From a virus, in IMG/VR virus record IMGVR_UViG_3300032050_000009, positions 109,398 through 173,397 of that record: a stretch of 64,000 bases of DNA. One strand, 5' to 3'. Position numbers and translations under genes: made by a program. This document shows, piece by piece, positions 30,157 through 39,429 of the stretch (the first letter of the stretch is position 1; each line of letters begins with the position of its first letter). The notes under the pieces are model-generated. The model had not been told where the DNA came from, made no database searches, and worked only from the letters and a program-made list of their open reading frames with translations.

Positions 30157-32562
30157 ATGGGATACATAATTAAAAATACTTCAGGTTTAATAAATTCAAG
30201 ACTTACTGATACAGGTAGGAAAAAATTATCACAGGGTAATTTTAATATATCCTATTTCCAAATTGGTGATAGTGAGGTAACATATAATACCTTACCTGAC
30301 ACATATAATCAATTCGATACAATGATTTTAGAACCCGGGTTCAATTCCCAAAATTCGGCTGGGGTTCCTGAATCTAATAAACAATATGTTAAATACCCTT
30401 ACTATGTTAGTGGTTCACAAGGGAATACATATGGAATTCCATTTATGGATTCTAAAATAAGTGATGTTTTTAATACCGCGGCTTTACGAGGATTTTTTTA
30501 CGCCGATTTAACTCAAGACCCATTAGTTTGGAGCGCTTTAACTAGTTCTGATATATCTATTAATACAAATTACATTATCGATATGACCACTTTAACAGGT
30601 GGAACAGGAACAACTTATGGAGTAATCTATGATTCATGTAATGAGAGTATTTGTAGATTACCACAAGCCGGTGATATTGTTACTATATATTTTAATGGAG
30701 TTGGTGAGGGAAATTGTAGTTGTGAAATAGTTCCTACACCAACACCAACACCATCGGCAACACCTGCCGCAGAACCTTGCTATACATGTGACCCATGTGA
30801 AACCCCAAAACCAACACCCACACCATCGGGTACCCCGTGTTTACCAACACCACCTAGAGTAGTTTGTACTCCACCACAACCAACACAGTGTGTCATGTCT
30901 ATGACAAATTGTTATCCGATTTTAACTTATAGAATAATTTCTTTCTGTAATAACACTATAGAACTTGATAGACCTCTACCAAACTTTGATTACTTCCTAA
31001 ATGGTTGTTATGGTAGAATCATGATTTACCCATCAGGTATGACTCAGTTGTATGATAGTACAACACCACGACCTCATTGGAATGACGATGTTATTAATTT
31101 TGAATCGGTTTGTGATGTTGACCAAAAAGATGTAAGAATTTGGAATATGAATATTCCTTGGTCAGAAAATCCGGCTGGTTTAATCTCAAGTACATATGTT
31201 GATTATACGGGGTTTGGTTCAAAACAGTACTTAGGGTCGAAAGAATATTATGGGTATGCTTCAGATTCGGGTCAGACAGATAGTAGTTATGTATTTTTCT
31301 ATAATTCATTTGATGAAAGACAAACTGTTTTACCAAAAGACCAAAAGGCAATTGCTATCATACATTATACTAACTATACAATTGATTTCTTCTATGGTGA
31401 AAAATTTGCAATGAGACCTCATGATGACACTAATCCCGTAGATACAACTGGAGAGGCTCGAAATTTTAGATTACATATACCATGGTTAATGTGGCACAAA
31501 TCCCCCGAATGTTGTAGTGGACAAACTTTTTGGGTTGACCCACCTAACTTCGATGGATTAGACCTTTTCCAAGTACAATATTTACAATCTACTAAAAATA
31601 GTGATATGAACACACCTGGATTAAGATATTTCCATCTTTGGGATGAAAATCCTAATTCTGATGGTTATCCAAGTAGAATTGGTAAAGTGTTTCCTGATGA
31701 CAAAATTATAATTATTGATGATGAAGAGATAATAGCTGCAATGTCATACAAATCTAATCGAAATTGGACATTACCGGCTCCTCGAGTAACACTGATAACA
31801 CCAAATACTTGTAATACGGAAGGAGAATCAGATGTCGGATTGTTAAGTGCTAATACGGAATATGTTTATGTGACGTATCTATTAACTAATAGTAGTACGT
31901 TTACTAACTTCCTACATTGTAATTACTATGTGAGAATACAAGGACCAAACTTAGATTGTTCAACTTCAGGTTCTCAGAACATAGCAATTAGATTTGGTAA
32001 TGAATTTAATTGTTTGAATACTCCTGAAGAAAGTCCTGCGGATGTTAATGGATTTATTGCCGACGGATTTTATGTTTTAGTTCAAAAAGTAACAGGAGAT
32101 ACTAGACCAAATTCATCCGAATGGAGAATTATTGATAAAACGTCCGATTTATCCTCTTATTTGGTAAATAATTATATAACATCAAATGGTATGTCAAGTG
32201 TAACATTTACAATTACAAATGATGAATACAATGGGGCGGCTTATTACGATTTAAATGATTATATACCATTGGTACCAATTAATCCAACAGGGATTACTTT
32301 AAATTTTGGAGATGAATATTATTTCTACGGTTCATTAGAAACAGATATACAAGCAACAATATATGAAATGAGATATAAGGTTAACTTGGGGTCTGCGGAT
32401 TTCCAAAATACAAGTAACCCGACTTGGACACCAGGTACGTCTTCGTACATAACTGACATTGGCCTTTACGATTTAGATAAAAATCTTATGATTATATCAA
32501 AAATGCAATCACCTGTTTTAAGAACAGGACTACAGCAGTTTTTGATAAAGTTCGATTTTTAA
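30157..32562 (+). CDS. Large tail/baseplate protein with Cys-Pro-rich insert
   Basis: An 801-residue protein. The N terminus, SRLTDTGRKKLSQGNFNISY followed by FQIGDSEV, is a pattern I recall from many uncultured T4-like phages, probably a baseplate-docking domain. At residues about 190-245 there is a Thr-Pro stalk with Cys-rich inserts (PCYTCDPCETPKPTPTPSG). The remainder is strand-rich, with a WxxPxSSEW-type loop (RPNSSEWRII) and a C-terminal beta domain (ITDIGLYDLDKNLMIISKMQ) like those seen in tail-fibre knob-proximal segments. It follows a candidate late promoter and precedes the RuvC-like gene by three bases. Function beyond virion structure is not known. Confidence 0.72.
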   Translation: MGYIIKNTSGLINSRLTDTGRKKLSQGNFNISYFQIGDSEVTYNTLPDTYNQFDTMILEPGFNSQNSAGVPESNKQYVKYPYYVSGSQGNTYGIPFMDSKISDVFNTAALRGFFYADLTQDPLVWSALTSSDISINTNYIIDMTTLTGGTGTTYGVIYDSCNESICRLPQAGDIVTIYFNGVGEGNCSCEIVPTPTPTPSATPAAEPCYTCDPCETPKPTPTPSGTPCLPTPPRVVCTPPQPTQCVMSMTNCYPILTYRIISFCNNTIELDRPLPNFDYFLNGCYGRIMIYPSGMTQLYDSTTPRPHWNDDVINFESVCDVDQKDVRIWNMNIPWSENPAGLISSTYVDYTGFGSKQYLGSKEYYGYASDSGQTDSSYVFFYNSFDERQTVLPKDQKAIAIIHYTNYTIDFFYGEKFAMRPHDDTNPVDTTGEARNFRLHIPWLMWHKSPECCSGQTFWVDPPNFDGLDLFQVQYLQSTKNSDMNTPGLRYFHLWDENPNSDGYPSRIGKVFPDDKIIIIDDEEIIAAMSYKSNRNWTLPAPRVTLITPNTCNTEGESDVGLLSANTEYVYVTYLLTNSSTFTNFLHCNYYVRIQGPNLDCSTSGSQNIAIRFGNEFNCLNTPEESPADVNGFIADGFYVLVQKVTGDTRPNSSEWRIIDKTSDLSSYLVNNYITSNGMSSVTFTITNDEYNGAAYYDLNDYIPLVPINPTGITLNFGDEYYFYGSLETDIQATIYEMRYKVNLGSADFQNTSNPTWTPGTSSYITDIGLYDLDKNLMIISKMQSPVLRTGLQQFLIKFDF

Positions 32563-32565
32563 TTT

Positions 32566-33165
32566 ATGAAAAAATCTTTAAAGGAAAGTCCAAAAATTCT
32601 TGGACTTGATGTATCTACGAGTACAATAGGATGGGCGTTATTTGATATTATGTCTAAAGAGTTATTAGAGTTAACTCATATATCCCCTAGACCAAAACCT
32701 AAAACTGAGAATAAGATACATGAACTATTATCTAAGGCTGAAATATTCAGAACAAAGTTATTACAGTACAAAGATTTAGGTATTACTAATGTGGTAATCG
32801 AAGAGCCATTACTTAATTCGAATAATGTTTATACCATAGGTACATTATTGAGATTTAATACTCTGATTACTAAAGAAATATACGATGTTTTAGGAATAGT
32901 ACCCGAATTTATTTCAACTTATAATTCAAGAAAAAATGCGTTTCCTGAGTTAGTTCAAAAAAACGACAAAGGTAAACATGTATTGTTTGGAGGATTACCT
33001 AAAGATATTGATAAAAAACAAATTATATGGGATTTGGTTGCTAAACGAGAACCTCAGATTCAATGGCAATATACTAAAAACAATACTCTTAAAAAAGAGA
33101 ATTTTGACCAATCGGATGCTTATTGTTGTGTTCTTGGTTATATGAATCAAGAAAAAGTTTGGTAA
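32566..33165 (+). CDS. RuvC-like Holliday junction resolvase
   Basis: A 199-residue RNase H-fold nuclease. Motif I is ILGLDVSTSTIGWAL with the catalytic Asp at residue 15. A second acidic motif is VVIEEPL (Glu near residue 88), and a third is DQSDAYCC near the C terminus, which supplies the last acidic residues. This order is typical of RuvC-like resolvases of phages and of the RuvC-fold superfamily. The likely job is to resolve branched DNA before packaging, which replaces T4 endonuclease VII (gp49). It is the last gene of the late structural operon and ends just before a terminator, so it would be made late, when packaging starts. Confidence 0.85.
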   Translation: MKKSLKESPKILGLDVSTSTIGWALFDIMSKELLELTHISPRPKPKTENKIHELLSKAEIFRTKLLQYKDLGITNVVIEEPLLNSNNVYTIGTLLRFNTLITKEIYDVLGIVPEFISTYNSRKNAFPELVQKNDKGKHVLFGGLPKDIDKKQIIWDLVAKREPQIQWQYTKNNTLKKENFDQSDAYCCVLGYMNQEKVW

Positions 33166-33189
33166 TCAAAATAAAATATTAAATAATTT

Positions 33190-33219
33190 AACCACGTATT
33201 AAGTACGTGGTTTTTTTTT
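33190..33219 (+). terminator. Terminator between convergent operons
   Basis: A 9-bp stem (33190-33198 with 33204-33212) followed on the plus strand by a run of nine T. Its right side overlaps the stop codon of the minus-strand fibre gene. On the minus strand the hairpin is followed by a moderately T-rich stretch, so it may work in both directions. Confidence 0.85.
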
Positions 33220-36200
33220 ATGGTGTTACGGACCAATTTCTACCGGCACTTGTTAAAGTTGTTTTACATGCTATTCCAGCGGGTGATGGACTTGAGTTTG
33301 GATTAGCGGTACCAACAGCATTAGATAATGTTAATGTACCATTTGTTAAACTGGTGCTATTTGCCAAGTTACATAAAATAAAATCAACACTACTTTGATT
33401 CAAAGCGCAGTTTCCGGCAATAACTCTCTTTAAAGAAGTTGCACTTGCAAAAGAAATTGACCAATTTACAATAGGATTTATCGACATAGTTAATGCAGTT
33501 AATGATGTTGGGAAAGTATTTCCTAATGGTAAAATGTTATATTGGTTATTTATTTGATTTGATGAAATATTTAAATCCGCAACTTGTATTGATGAACTAA
33601 AATTAGTTATCGTTGTTATAAAATTATTACTTAAATTTAATGTGAAGTTAGATGCGGTGGACAAATAGCTCATATTAAACGTGGTTAAATTATTATTAGT
33701 TAAAGAAACTAATTTAACATTAGATGGAAAGTTTTGAGTCCACGATGATAAAGAAACACCGTTTAATAAAAATGTTTGTAGATTAGGGCTAGTCGTTAAA
33801 GTTTGAGTCCAAGTGGGGATAGTGTTTATGCCTCCTCCGACACTTCCAGTAACTGTGTTAGCGTTAAAATAAATTAAACTGGTTGGTAATGTCACAGGTA
33901 GAGAAGTTAAAGCGTTAGCTTCTAAATTTAAAGTTTGTATTGAATTCGGTAGAGGTGGTATAGTAGTTAATACGTTATAAGATAAATTTAAAGTTATTAA
34001 TGAAGTACAAGATATTATTGTGTTAGTAAAAGTGTTTATTCTATTATTATTTAAATCAAGTGTTTGGAGTAAAGTATTTGAGGTTAAGTTTATTGTGAAT
34101 GATGATAAACCAAATAGTAATGGGTTACCTGTATCTCTATTTTGAACCATACTAATGGTCTTAACACTAGCGGGGAAGTTATAAGTCCATCCGGTTAATC
34201 TGTTTCTATCAAAATTCACATTCTCTAAGGTTGTACAACTTAATAAACCATTTGGAGCATCAAAAAACTTTAAATTATTTTGACCTGAAGAGTTATAAAC
34301 CTGAAAATCTCTAAGACCTGGAGGAGGTATTAATGTGAAATTAACTAATTGAGTGTCCGCAAATAAAACGAAAAGTATATTAACACTAGTCCAAGATGAT
34401 AAATTATGACTAAAGTCTGTAAAATTACTATTCCAAATTTGGAAATTATTAATTCTAATTCTACTAGATAAATTAAATGAATTTAACTCTAAATTTGGAT
34501 TGTTGTGGTTAAAAAATCCTATTCTTGTGAATACACTATTTACAACATCAATACCTGATAAATTAGAGAAAGTACAAAATTCAAATCTTAAATTAGATAT
34601 TGATGACCAACTATCAAATGTGCCTGGGTTATCTATTACTTTTGATATTCTTCTAAAAGTTATTGCACCAATTGTTCCTGATGTTTGAAAAATTCCGTTT
34701 AATTGATAATCGGCAAATGTTGCGGTATATAACGCCGAATTATAAGTTTTACTTGTTGTGTGAGTGGTAGTATTTGGTAAATTAACACCAAAAGTTTGAC
34801 CATCACCCAAATCAACATAAAACTTTTTAGTTCCACTTCCAAAATCTTGTCTAACCTCCATTGGATTTGAACCGACCACATTTTGAACTTGCCAAAATGG
34901 GCTTGAACCTGTGAAACTTCTACCAATACATTGTGGTGATTGTGAGGCTCCTTTAACTCCGGTTACACCTATATTAAAAGTTGTTGTTGCTGTATATGGT
35001 GGGTCTGAATTTACATTGAAAACATCACCAGTACTTTGGTCGATAAAGTAAAATTCATTATTTATTTGATAAATAGCATTTGCGTCTGTAATATTTGGTG
35101 TTGGAGGGTTTGGGCAATTTGTGCATCCTATCTGTATCTCAGGGAAGTCTCTTAAATTAGTTATATAGTCATGTTGAGTAATATAGAAGAATGTAGGAGT
35201 ACCTGGATTTGTTTGGGTAAATATAACTTTATTATTTGTGGTCAATAAAATATCACCAGTAACTGTATTTGGGGTGAGTAAACTTCCTGGTAAATTAAAC
35301 ATCGACACAAAACTTGAAGTATTATTAGGGAATGGGTTTAGAGTGATTTTAATAATTCTATTTGGATTAACCAAAGTTTCACTACCAATTAAAGTATTTG
35401 AATTAACCGCAACTAAACCTTTGCCTAAGAATGAAATACCAGGAGGGAAACTTATATCCCTGAAAGAACCAACCGTAAATGGCGTTAATGAAGTTATTAT
35501 CCATTCTCTAATAAAAATATTACCAGAACCAGGGCCACCATATAGCCAAAGTTTACCTGTTTGAGAACCTGGGTCCCAGTAATGGGCAATATCCTCGGAA
35601 TTGAAAAATCCTGGTATTATTATTTCAGATAGTGTATTACCAATTGGGTTAAAGTAATATATTTTTGTTGAGGTGTTGACCAAAATAAAACAATCATCTA
35701 AAATAACTGGTGGTTGATATGGGTTAGTTGGAGTTGGGGTTGGAGTCGACGTATTTGTAGGGGTTTGAGTTTTAGTAGGGGTTTGACTTTGAGTTGGTGT
35801 TTGAGTTTGAGTTTTAGTAGGGGTTTGACTCTTAGTTGGAGTTGATGTTTGGGTCGGTGTTTGAGTTGATGTTTTTGTTGATGTTTGGGTTGATGTTTGG
35901 GTTTGGGTCGGTGTTTGTGTTGATGTATTTGTTGGAGTTTTAGTTTGCGTAGGGGTTTGAGTCTGTGTTGGAGTTGGGGTCGGAGTTGGAGTAGATACGG
36001 CAAAAACTTCAGTGACACAAGAATAAACACTTGCGGCGTCTGGTGGATTATACTGTAAAGGATTTGTGTAATATGTATTTACATCTCCTAAATAAGATAT
36101 ATTTAAAGGATTTGAAGCTTCAACTTGTACGATTCTACCTGTATAAGAAATTACATAATAAAATCCGTTCTCGTAGAATAAACCTTCGGCAGTTTCCATT

Positions 36201-38122
36201 ATAGGATTAACACCCGATATTGGGAAAAAAGAAGTTATATCGACTAATGTTTCAATAACTCCTGTATAATAATCATACTGAACTAAAACTCTTTTTTGTT
36301 CCTCAATTGGTTCCATAGTACTGCAACCTAAAACGGCAATGAATTTTCTTGGAGTAGTGTCTGTTACTATAAAGTCATAAACAAAAATTCCTCTATTAGG
36401 GTTACAAGGATTATCTGAAGTACCATATGGATTATTATTATTTCCAAAACCGGCGGTATAACTAAATCTTAATACCGCGGAAGAAGTGGCGTCCCCTAAA
36501 TTAGGAATTGAACTTGGAGTTATCTCAAATACTTGATTTGGGAAAAACGCATTGTTGCCAACAAGAACTAACCTACTTAAACCTCCTTCATCAAAAGATG
36601 CGAACCCTCTTTGGTGACCTATAGAACCATAATAAAATCTCTTACTAAATGTTGCAACAAATGGACAACGAGTATAATTAATTTCATTTATTATTATTCT
36701 AGCTGGTAAAACATCCAAAACTCTTTGTATTACCCATATTTTATTACTAGACATTGCAATATCAAATGCTGGGTAACCAAATTCATATGAGTTATCAGGT
36801 ATTGGTAATTCTATTGTGGTTAACGAAGGTGCGTCAACGGCTATTATCCTAATAAAATAATTAGGGTCAGGTTGGAATGTTGAATTCCAAATACCTGTTC
36901 TATAGATAGAAATACAATCACCAAGACAAAATGCCGTTGGAGTAGGTGTTTGAGTTTGTGTTGGAGTTTGAGTTCTAGTTTGTGTCCGTGTAGGAGTTTG
37001 GGTGTTAGTAGGGGTTTGACTCTTAGTTGGAGTTGATGTTTGGGTCGGTGTTTGAGTTGGTGTTTTAGTTTGAGTTGATGTTTGTGTTGGTGTTTGTGTT
37101 TGGGTAGGGGTTGGGGTAGGAGTTGGTGTTGAACATACAATAGAGTTACTCAACAGACAGGTAGGACAATCTGTTTGTAGAGTAATTGTATCGGTTATAC
37201 CGTAATTATAATTGTTTAATGCTGTACTAATTGATGTTGTAAATGTTGCACAACCAGTATAACTTGAATTGGTTATGTAATAAACGTTGTTATTTACCAA
37301 ACCTGTAAATATTATATTTGGTAAATTAAATATTTGAAAAGAATTATTTGGAGGGCAACAATCTAAGAAAAATGCGTTCTCAGGCGGATAACTAGTAGGT
37401 GTGGGTGTTGGTGTTTTAGTTTGAGTTGGTGTTTTAGTTTGAGTCGATGTTTGTGTAGGTGTTTGAGTTGATGTTTGAGTTGATGTTTGTGTAGGTGTTT
37501 GTGTAGGTGTTTGTGTTGATGTATTTGTGGGAGTATTAGTTTTAGTTGGTGTTGATGTTTGGGTTGATGTTTGGGTCGGTGTATTAGTTGGTGTACTGGT
37601 TTTAGTTGGAGTTTGAGTTTGAGTTGGAGTAGGTGAATTATTAGGAGTTGGGGTTGGAGTTGATGTTTGTGTTTGTGTTGGGGTTTTAGTTTGAGTATTA
37701 GTTGGAGTTGATGTTTGTGTTTGGGTTTTAGTTTGGGTGTTAGTAGGTGTCTGTGTTTGTGTTGGGGTTTTAGTTTGAGTTTGTGTTTGAGTATTGGTTG
37801 GAGTTTGTGTTTTAGTTTGAGTATTAGTAGGGGTCTGTGTTTGTGTTTGTGTTGATGTTTTTGTGGGTGTTTGTGTTTTTGTTGGAGTGGGTGTTTGTGT
37901 TTTTGTTGGAGTGGGAGTTGGAGTCGGGGGAAGTAGAGTAAAGTTACAACCTAAACCATAACCTTCAAAATAAACTTCATATGTACCATAGATATAATCC
38001 GCAGTATAGTAATACGGTATTAACTGAGGTCCAATATTTACAGTGCCACCTGTATAAGGATAAAATATAATATCACCTATTTGACCATTAAAATTATTGG
38101 AACTTATTAAAACTGTTGGCAT
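33218..38122 (-). CDS. Giant modular tail fibre (1634 residues) with Thr-Pro stalks, propeller-like modules and leucine-rich-repeat tip
   Basis: A 1634-residue fibre-like protein, no signal peptide. Order of parts from the N terminus: small beta domain (residues 1-65, MPTVLISSNNFNGQIGDIIF); Thr-Pro stalk (about 66-243); short Cys-containing domain (about 245-330); second stalk (about 331-396); propeller-like module (about 400-707); third stalk (about 709-801); second propeller-like module (about 805-1064); PKD-like strand set (YVDLGDGQTFGVNLPN); leucine-rich repeats (about 1240-1570, LQTLDLNNNRINTFTN and LIYFNAN types); and a cap ending AGRNWSVTP. The tip and modules suggest host receptor binding. 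It is the last gene of the minus-strand island, starting 34 bases after the protease stop, with its own candidate promoter. Confidence 0.8.
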   Translation of the reverse strand: MPTVLISSNNFNGQIGDIIFYPYTGGTVNIGPQLIPYYYTADYIYGTYEVYFEGYGLGCNFTLLPPTPTPTPTKTQTPTPTKTQTPTKTSTQTQTQTPTNTQTKTQTPTNTQTQTQTKTPTQTQTPTNTQTKTQTQTSTPTNTQTKTPTQTQTSTPTPTPNNSPTPTQTQTPTKTSTPTNTPTQTSTQTSTPTKTNTPTNTSTQTPTQTPTQTSTQTSTQTPTQTSTQTKTPTQTKTPTPTPTSYPPENAFFLDCCPPNNSFQIFNLPNIIFTGLVNNNVYYITNSSYTGCATFTTSISTALNNYNYGITDTITLQTDCPTCLLSNSIVCSTPTPTPTPTQTQTPTQTSTQTKTPTQTPTQTSTPTKSQTPTNTQTPTRTQTRTQTPTQTQTPTPTAFCLGDCISIYRTGIWNSTFQPDPNYFIRIIAVDAPSLTTIELPIPDNSYEFGYPAFDIAMSSNKIWVIQRVLDVLPARIIINEINYTRCPFVATFSKRFYYGSIGHQRGFASFDEGGLSRLVLVGNNAFFPNQVFEITPSSIPNLGDATSSAVLRFSYTAGFGNNNNPYGTSDNPCNPNRGIFVYDFIVTDTTPRKFIAVLGCSTMEPIEEQKRVLVQYDYYTGVIETLVDITSFFPISGVNPIMETAEGLFYENGFYYVISYTGRIVQVEASNPLNISYLGDVNTYYTNPLQYNPPDAASVYSCVTEVFAVSTPTPTPTPTQTQTPTQTKTPTNTSTQTPTQTQTSTQTSTKTSTQTPTQTSTPTKSQTPTKTQTQTPTQSQTPTKTQTPTNTSTPTPTPTNPYQPPVILDDCFILVNTSTKIYYFNPIGNTLSEIIIPGFFNSEDIAHYWDPGSQTGKLWLYGGPGSGNIFIREWIITSLTPFTVGSFRDISFPPGISFLGKGLVAVNSNTLIGSETLVNPNRIIKITLNPFPNNTSSFVSMFNLPGSLLTPNTVTGDILLTTNNKVIFTQTNPGTPTFFYITQHDYITNLRDFPEIQIGCTNCPNPPTPNITDANAIYQINNEFYFIDQSTGDVFNVNSDPPYTATTTFNIGVTGVKGASQSPQCIGRSFTGSSPFWQVQNVVGSNPMEVRQDFGSGTKKFYVDLGDGQTFGVNLPNTTTHTTSKTYNSALYTATFADYQLNGIFQTSGTIGAITFRRISKVIDNPGTFDSWSSISNLRFEFCTFSNLSGIDVVNSVFTRIGFFNHNNPNLELNSFNLSSRIRINNFQIWNSNFTDFSHNLSSWTSVNILFVLFADTQLVNFTLIPPPGLRDFQVYNSSGQNNLKFFDAPNGLLSCTTLENVNFDRNRLTGWTYNFPASVKTISMVQNRDTGNPLLFGLSSFTINLTSNTLLQTLDLNNNRINTFTNTIISCTSLITLNLSYNVLTTIPPLPNSIQTLNLEANALTSLPVTLPTSLIYFNANTVTGSVGGGINTIPTWTQTLTTSPNLQTFLLNGVSLSSWTQNFPSNVKLVSLTNNNLTTFNMSYLSTASNFTLNLSNNFITTITNFSSSIQVADLNISSNQINNQYNILPLGNTFPTSLTALTMSINPIVNWSISFASATSLKRVIAGNCALNQSSVDFILCNLANSTSLTNGTLTLSNAVGTANPNSSPSPAGIACKTTLTSAGRNWSVTP
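35720..35995 (-). repeat. Thr-Pro stalk 3 of the LRR fibre
   Basis: A degenerate tandem repeat encoding T-P/T-x dipeptides (x mostly Gln, Lys, Ser, Asn) between two propeller-like modules. On the plus strand it reads as a G/T-rich tract. Confidence 0.85.
36935..37131 (-). repeat. Thr-Pro stalk 2 of the LRR fibre
   Basis: About 65 residues of alternating Thr with Pro, Gln, Lys, Arg and Asn, linking the short Cys-containing domain to the first propeller-like module. Confidence 0.85.
37394..37930 (-). repeat. Thr-Pro stalk 1 of the LRR fibre
   Basis: About 178 residues in which almost every second residue is Thr, the others being Pro, Gln, Lys, Ser and Asn. It follows the N-terminal domain directly. 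Confidence 0.87.
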
Positions 38123-38136
38123 CTATACGTTTTGTA

Positions 38137-38145
38137 TTATAAATA
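38137..38145 (-). promoter_or_regulatory. TATTTATAA candidate late promoter element (minus strand)
   Basis: An exact TATTTATAA read on the minus strand, 23 bases before the start of the LRR fibre gene at 38122, in the short gap after the protease gene. Confidence 0.55.
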
Positions 38146-38155
38146 CTTTATTTTT

Positions 38156-39424
38156 CTAATTACACTGATTTGATGTTATTGTAAGTCCCATTTGATAATA
38201 AGTTTGACCACTGCAATTCACCATATATGAATTAGTTGTACCTGTAACCGTTACAAATTGTATTGTTGTTGGGTCAACTAAATTTTTTAATGAACCGTCC
38301 CAAGCTTGAATACCTAATTCACTAGCCACATGGTCAATTCTACAGGCAAAACCAAAATTTCCTCCACCCGCAAAATTTAAACCAACAATTTTCCAAATTC
38401 CACTAAAGTCGGCGATAAGAGCTGAACCTGAATCACCTCCAGCTATTGGGTTTAGACATAAAGATGATAAACTTGGGTCGTTTTCGGGTCTAACAAATGC
38501 TATTAAATCTGAAAAATAAGCCGTGACAATATTACCTTGCATTTTATACCCACTAATTGGTTGAGTGGTGCCCAAAGAATAAACTCTTAAAGGACACGTT
38601 GGAGCTTGTTTTACGCCGGTTGTTCTTCCACTACTATATAGTATTGGATTTGTACTTAATAATAAATCAATTTCTGCGGTACTGGCAAATGGGATTGGAG
38701 TTGTGTTTCCTGTTAGTCCGTATTGTTTATAAGATTCGGTTAAACTTAAAATTGGAGTCCCACTTAATGATATTAGAGCACCATCTACTTTATTATTTGT
38801 TGTGAACCCCAAGTAAATTGGTACGTATCTTACTACTTGACCTATAATGTTTTGAGGAGGGCCCAAAGGACTTTCACCGGGTTGGTACGCTAAATCTACT
38901 TCTAATGAGCCGTTATCGTTTAAATTATATTCATTAAAAATAACTCCACCCAAATTTCTTTGTGTTGTGTAAAAAGCATCTTTTATTACCACATGATTAT
39001 TTGTAACCCCCACTAAACTCTGTGTTGCAATATCTACGGCAACAAATCCCAAAGTACCAACAAACCCTAATTTACTTTTAGACGTTAAAGAAATGCCACC
39101 CTGAACTGGCCTGATATATAATCTATTAGGAGGAGGATTAGTTATCCAAAGATTACATTGAGGATTACAAGCTAATACCTCAATTTCACCAACTTCAACA
39201 ACATCCATAAAGTAAGTTTTATTATCGATAGTAATTGGTTCATTTGGTAAAATTTCCTCAGGAAATAAATTAGATAATTTTTTTTTCTCAGGTACAAAAA
39301 ATATTATGGATTCTTTTCTAGTATCAATACCATTTGATATTTTGAATCCATAACCAACACCTACATTATTTGGGGTTTTTAGGTTAAACTCCTCTATAAT
39401 TTTTTTTAAATTTTCTGTTAACAT
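38156..39424 (-). CDS. Trypsin-like serine protease in the fibre island
   Basis: A 422-residue chymotrypsin-fold protease. Catalytic residues are visible in order: His144 in GVTNNHVV, a probable Asp214 in NKVDGALI, and Ser332 in AGGDSGSAL. The N-terminal region (NVGVGYGFKI, then SIIFFVPEKKKLSNLFPEEI and MDVVEVGEIEV) is a conserved leader seen, as I recall, in bacterial trypsin-like proteases of the NAL1-like group. There is no signal peptide or membrane segment, so the enzyme acts in the infected cell or travels in the virion. It lies between two fibre genes, six bases after one and 33 bases before the other, which suggests a role in fibre maturation or in cutting host surface proteins. The final 60 residues are an unrecognised Cys-containing segment. 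Confidence 0.82.
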   Translation of the reverse strand: MLTENLKKIIEEFNLKTPNNVGVGYGFKISNGIDTRKESIIFFVPEKKKLSNLFPEEILPNEPITIDNKTYFMDVVEVGEIEVLACNPQCNLWITNPPPNRLYIRPVQGGISLTSKSKLGFVGTLGFVAVDIATQSLVGVTNNHVVIKDAFYTTQRNLGGVIFNEYNLNDNGSLEVDLAYQPGESPLGPPQNIIGQVVRYVPIYLGFTTNNKVDGALISLSGTPILSLTESYKQYGLTGNTTPIPFASTAEIDLLLSTNPILYSSGRTTGVKQAPTCPLRVYSLGTTQPISGYKMQGNIVTAYFSDLIAFVRPENDPSLSSLCLNPIAGGDSGSALIADFSGIWKIVGLNFAGGGNFGFACRIDHVASELGIQAWDGSLKNLVDPTTIQFVTVTGTTNSYMVNCSGQTYYQMGLTITSNQCN

Positions 39425-39429
39425 TTTTT

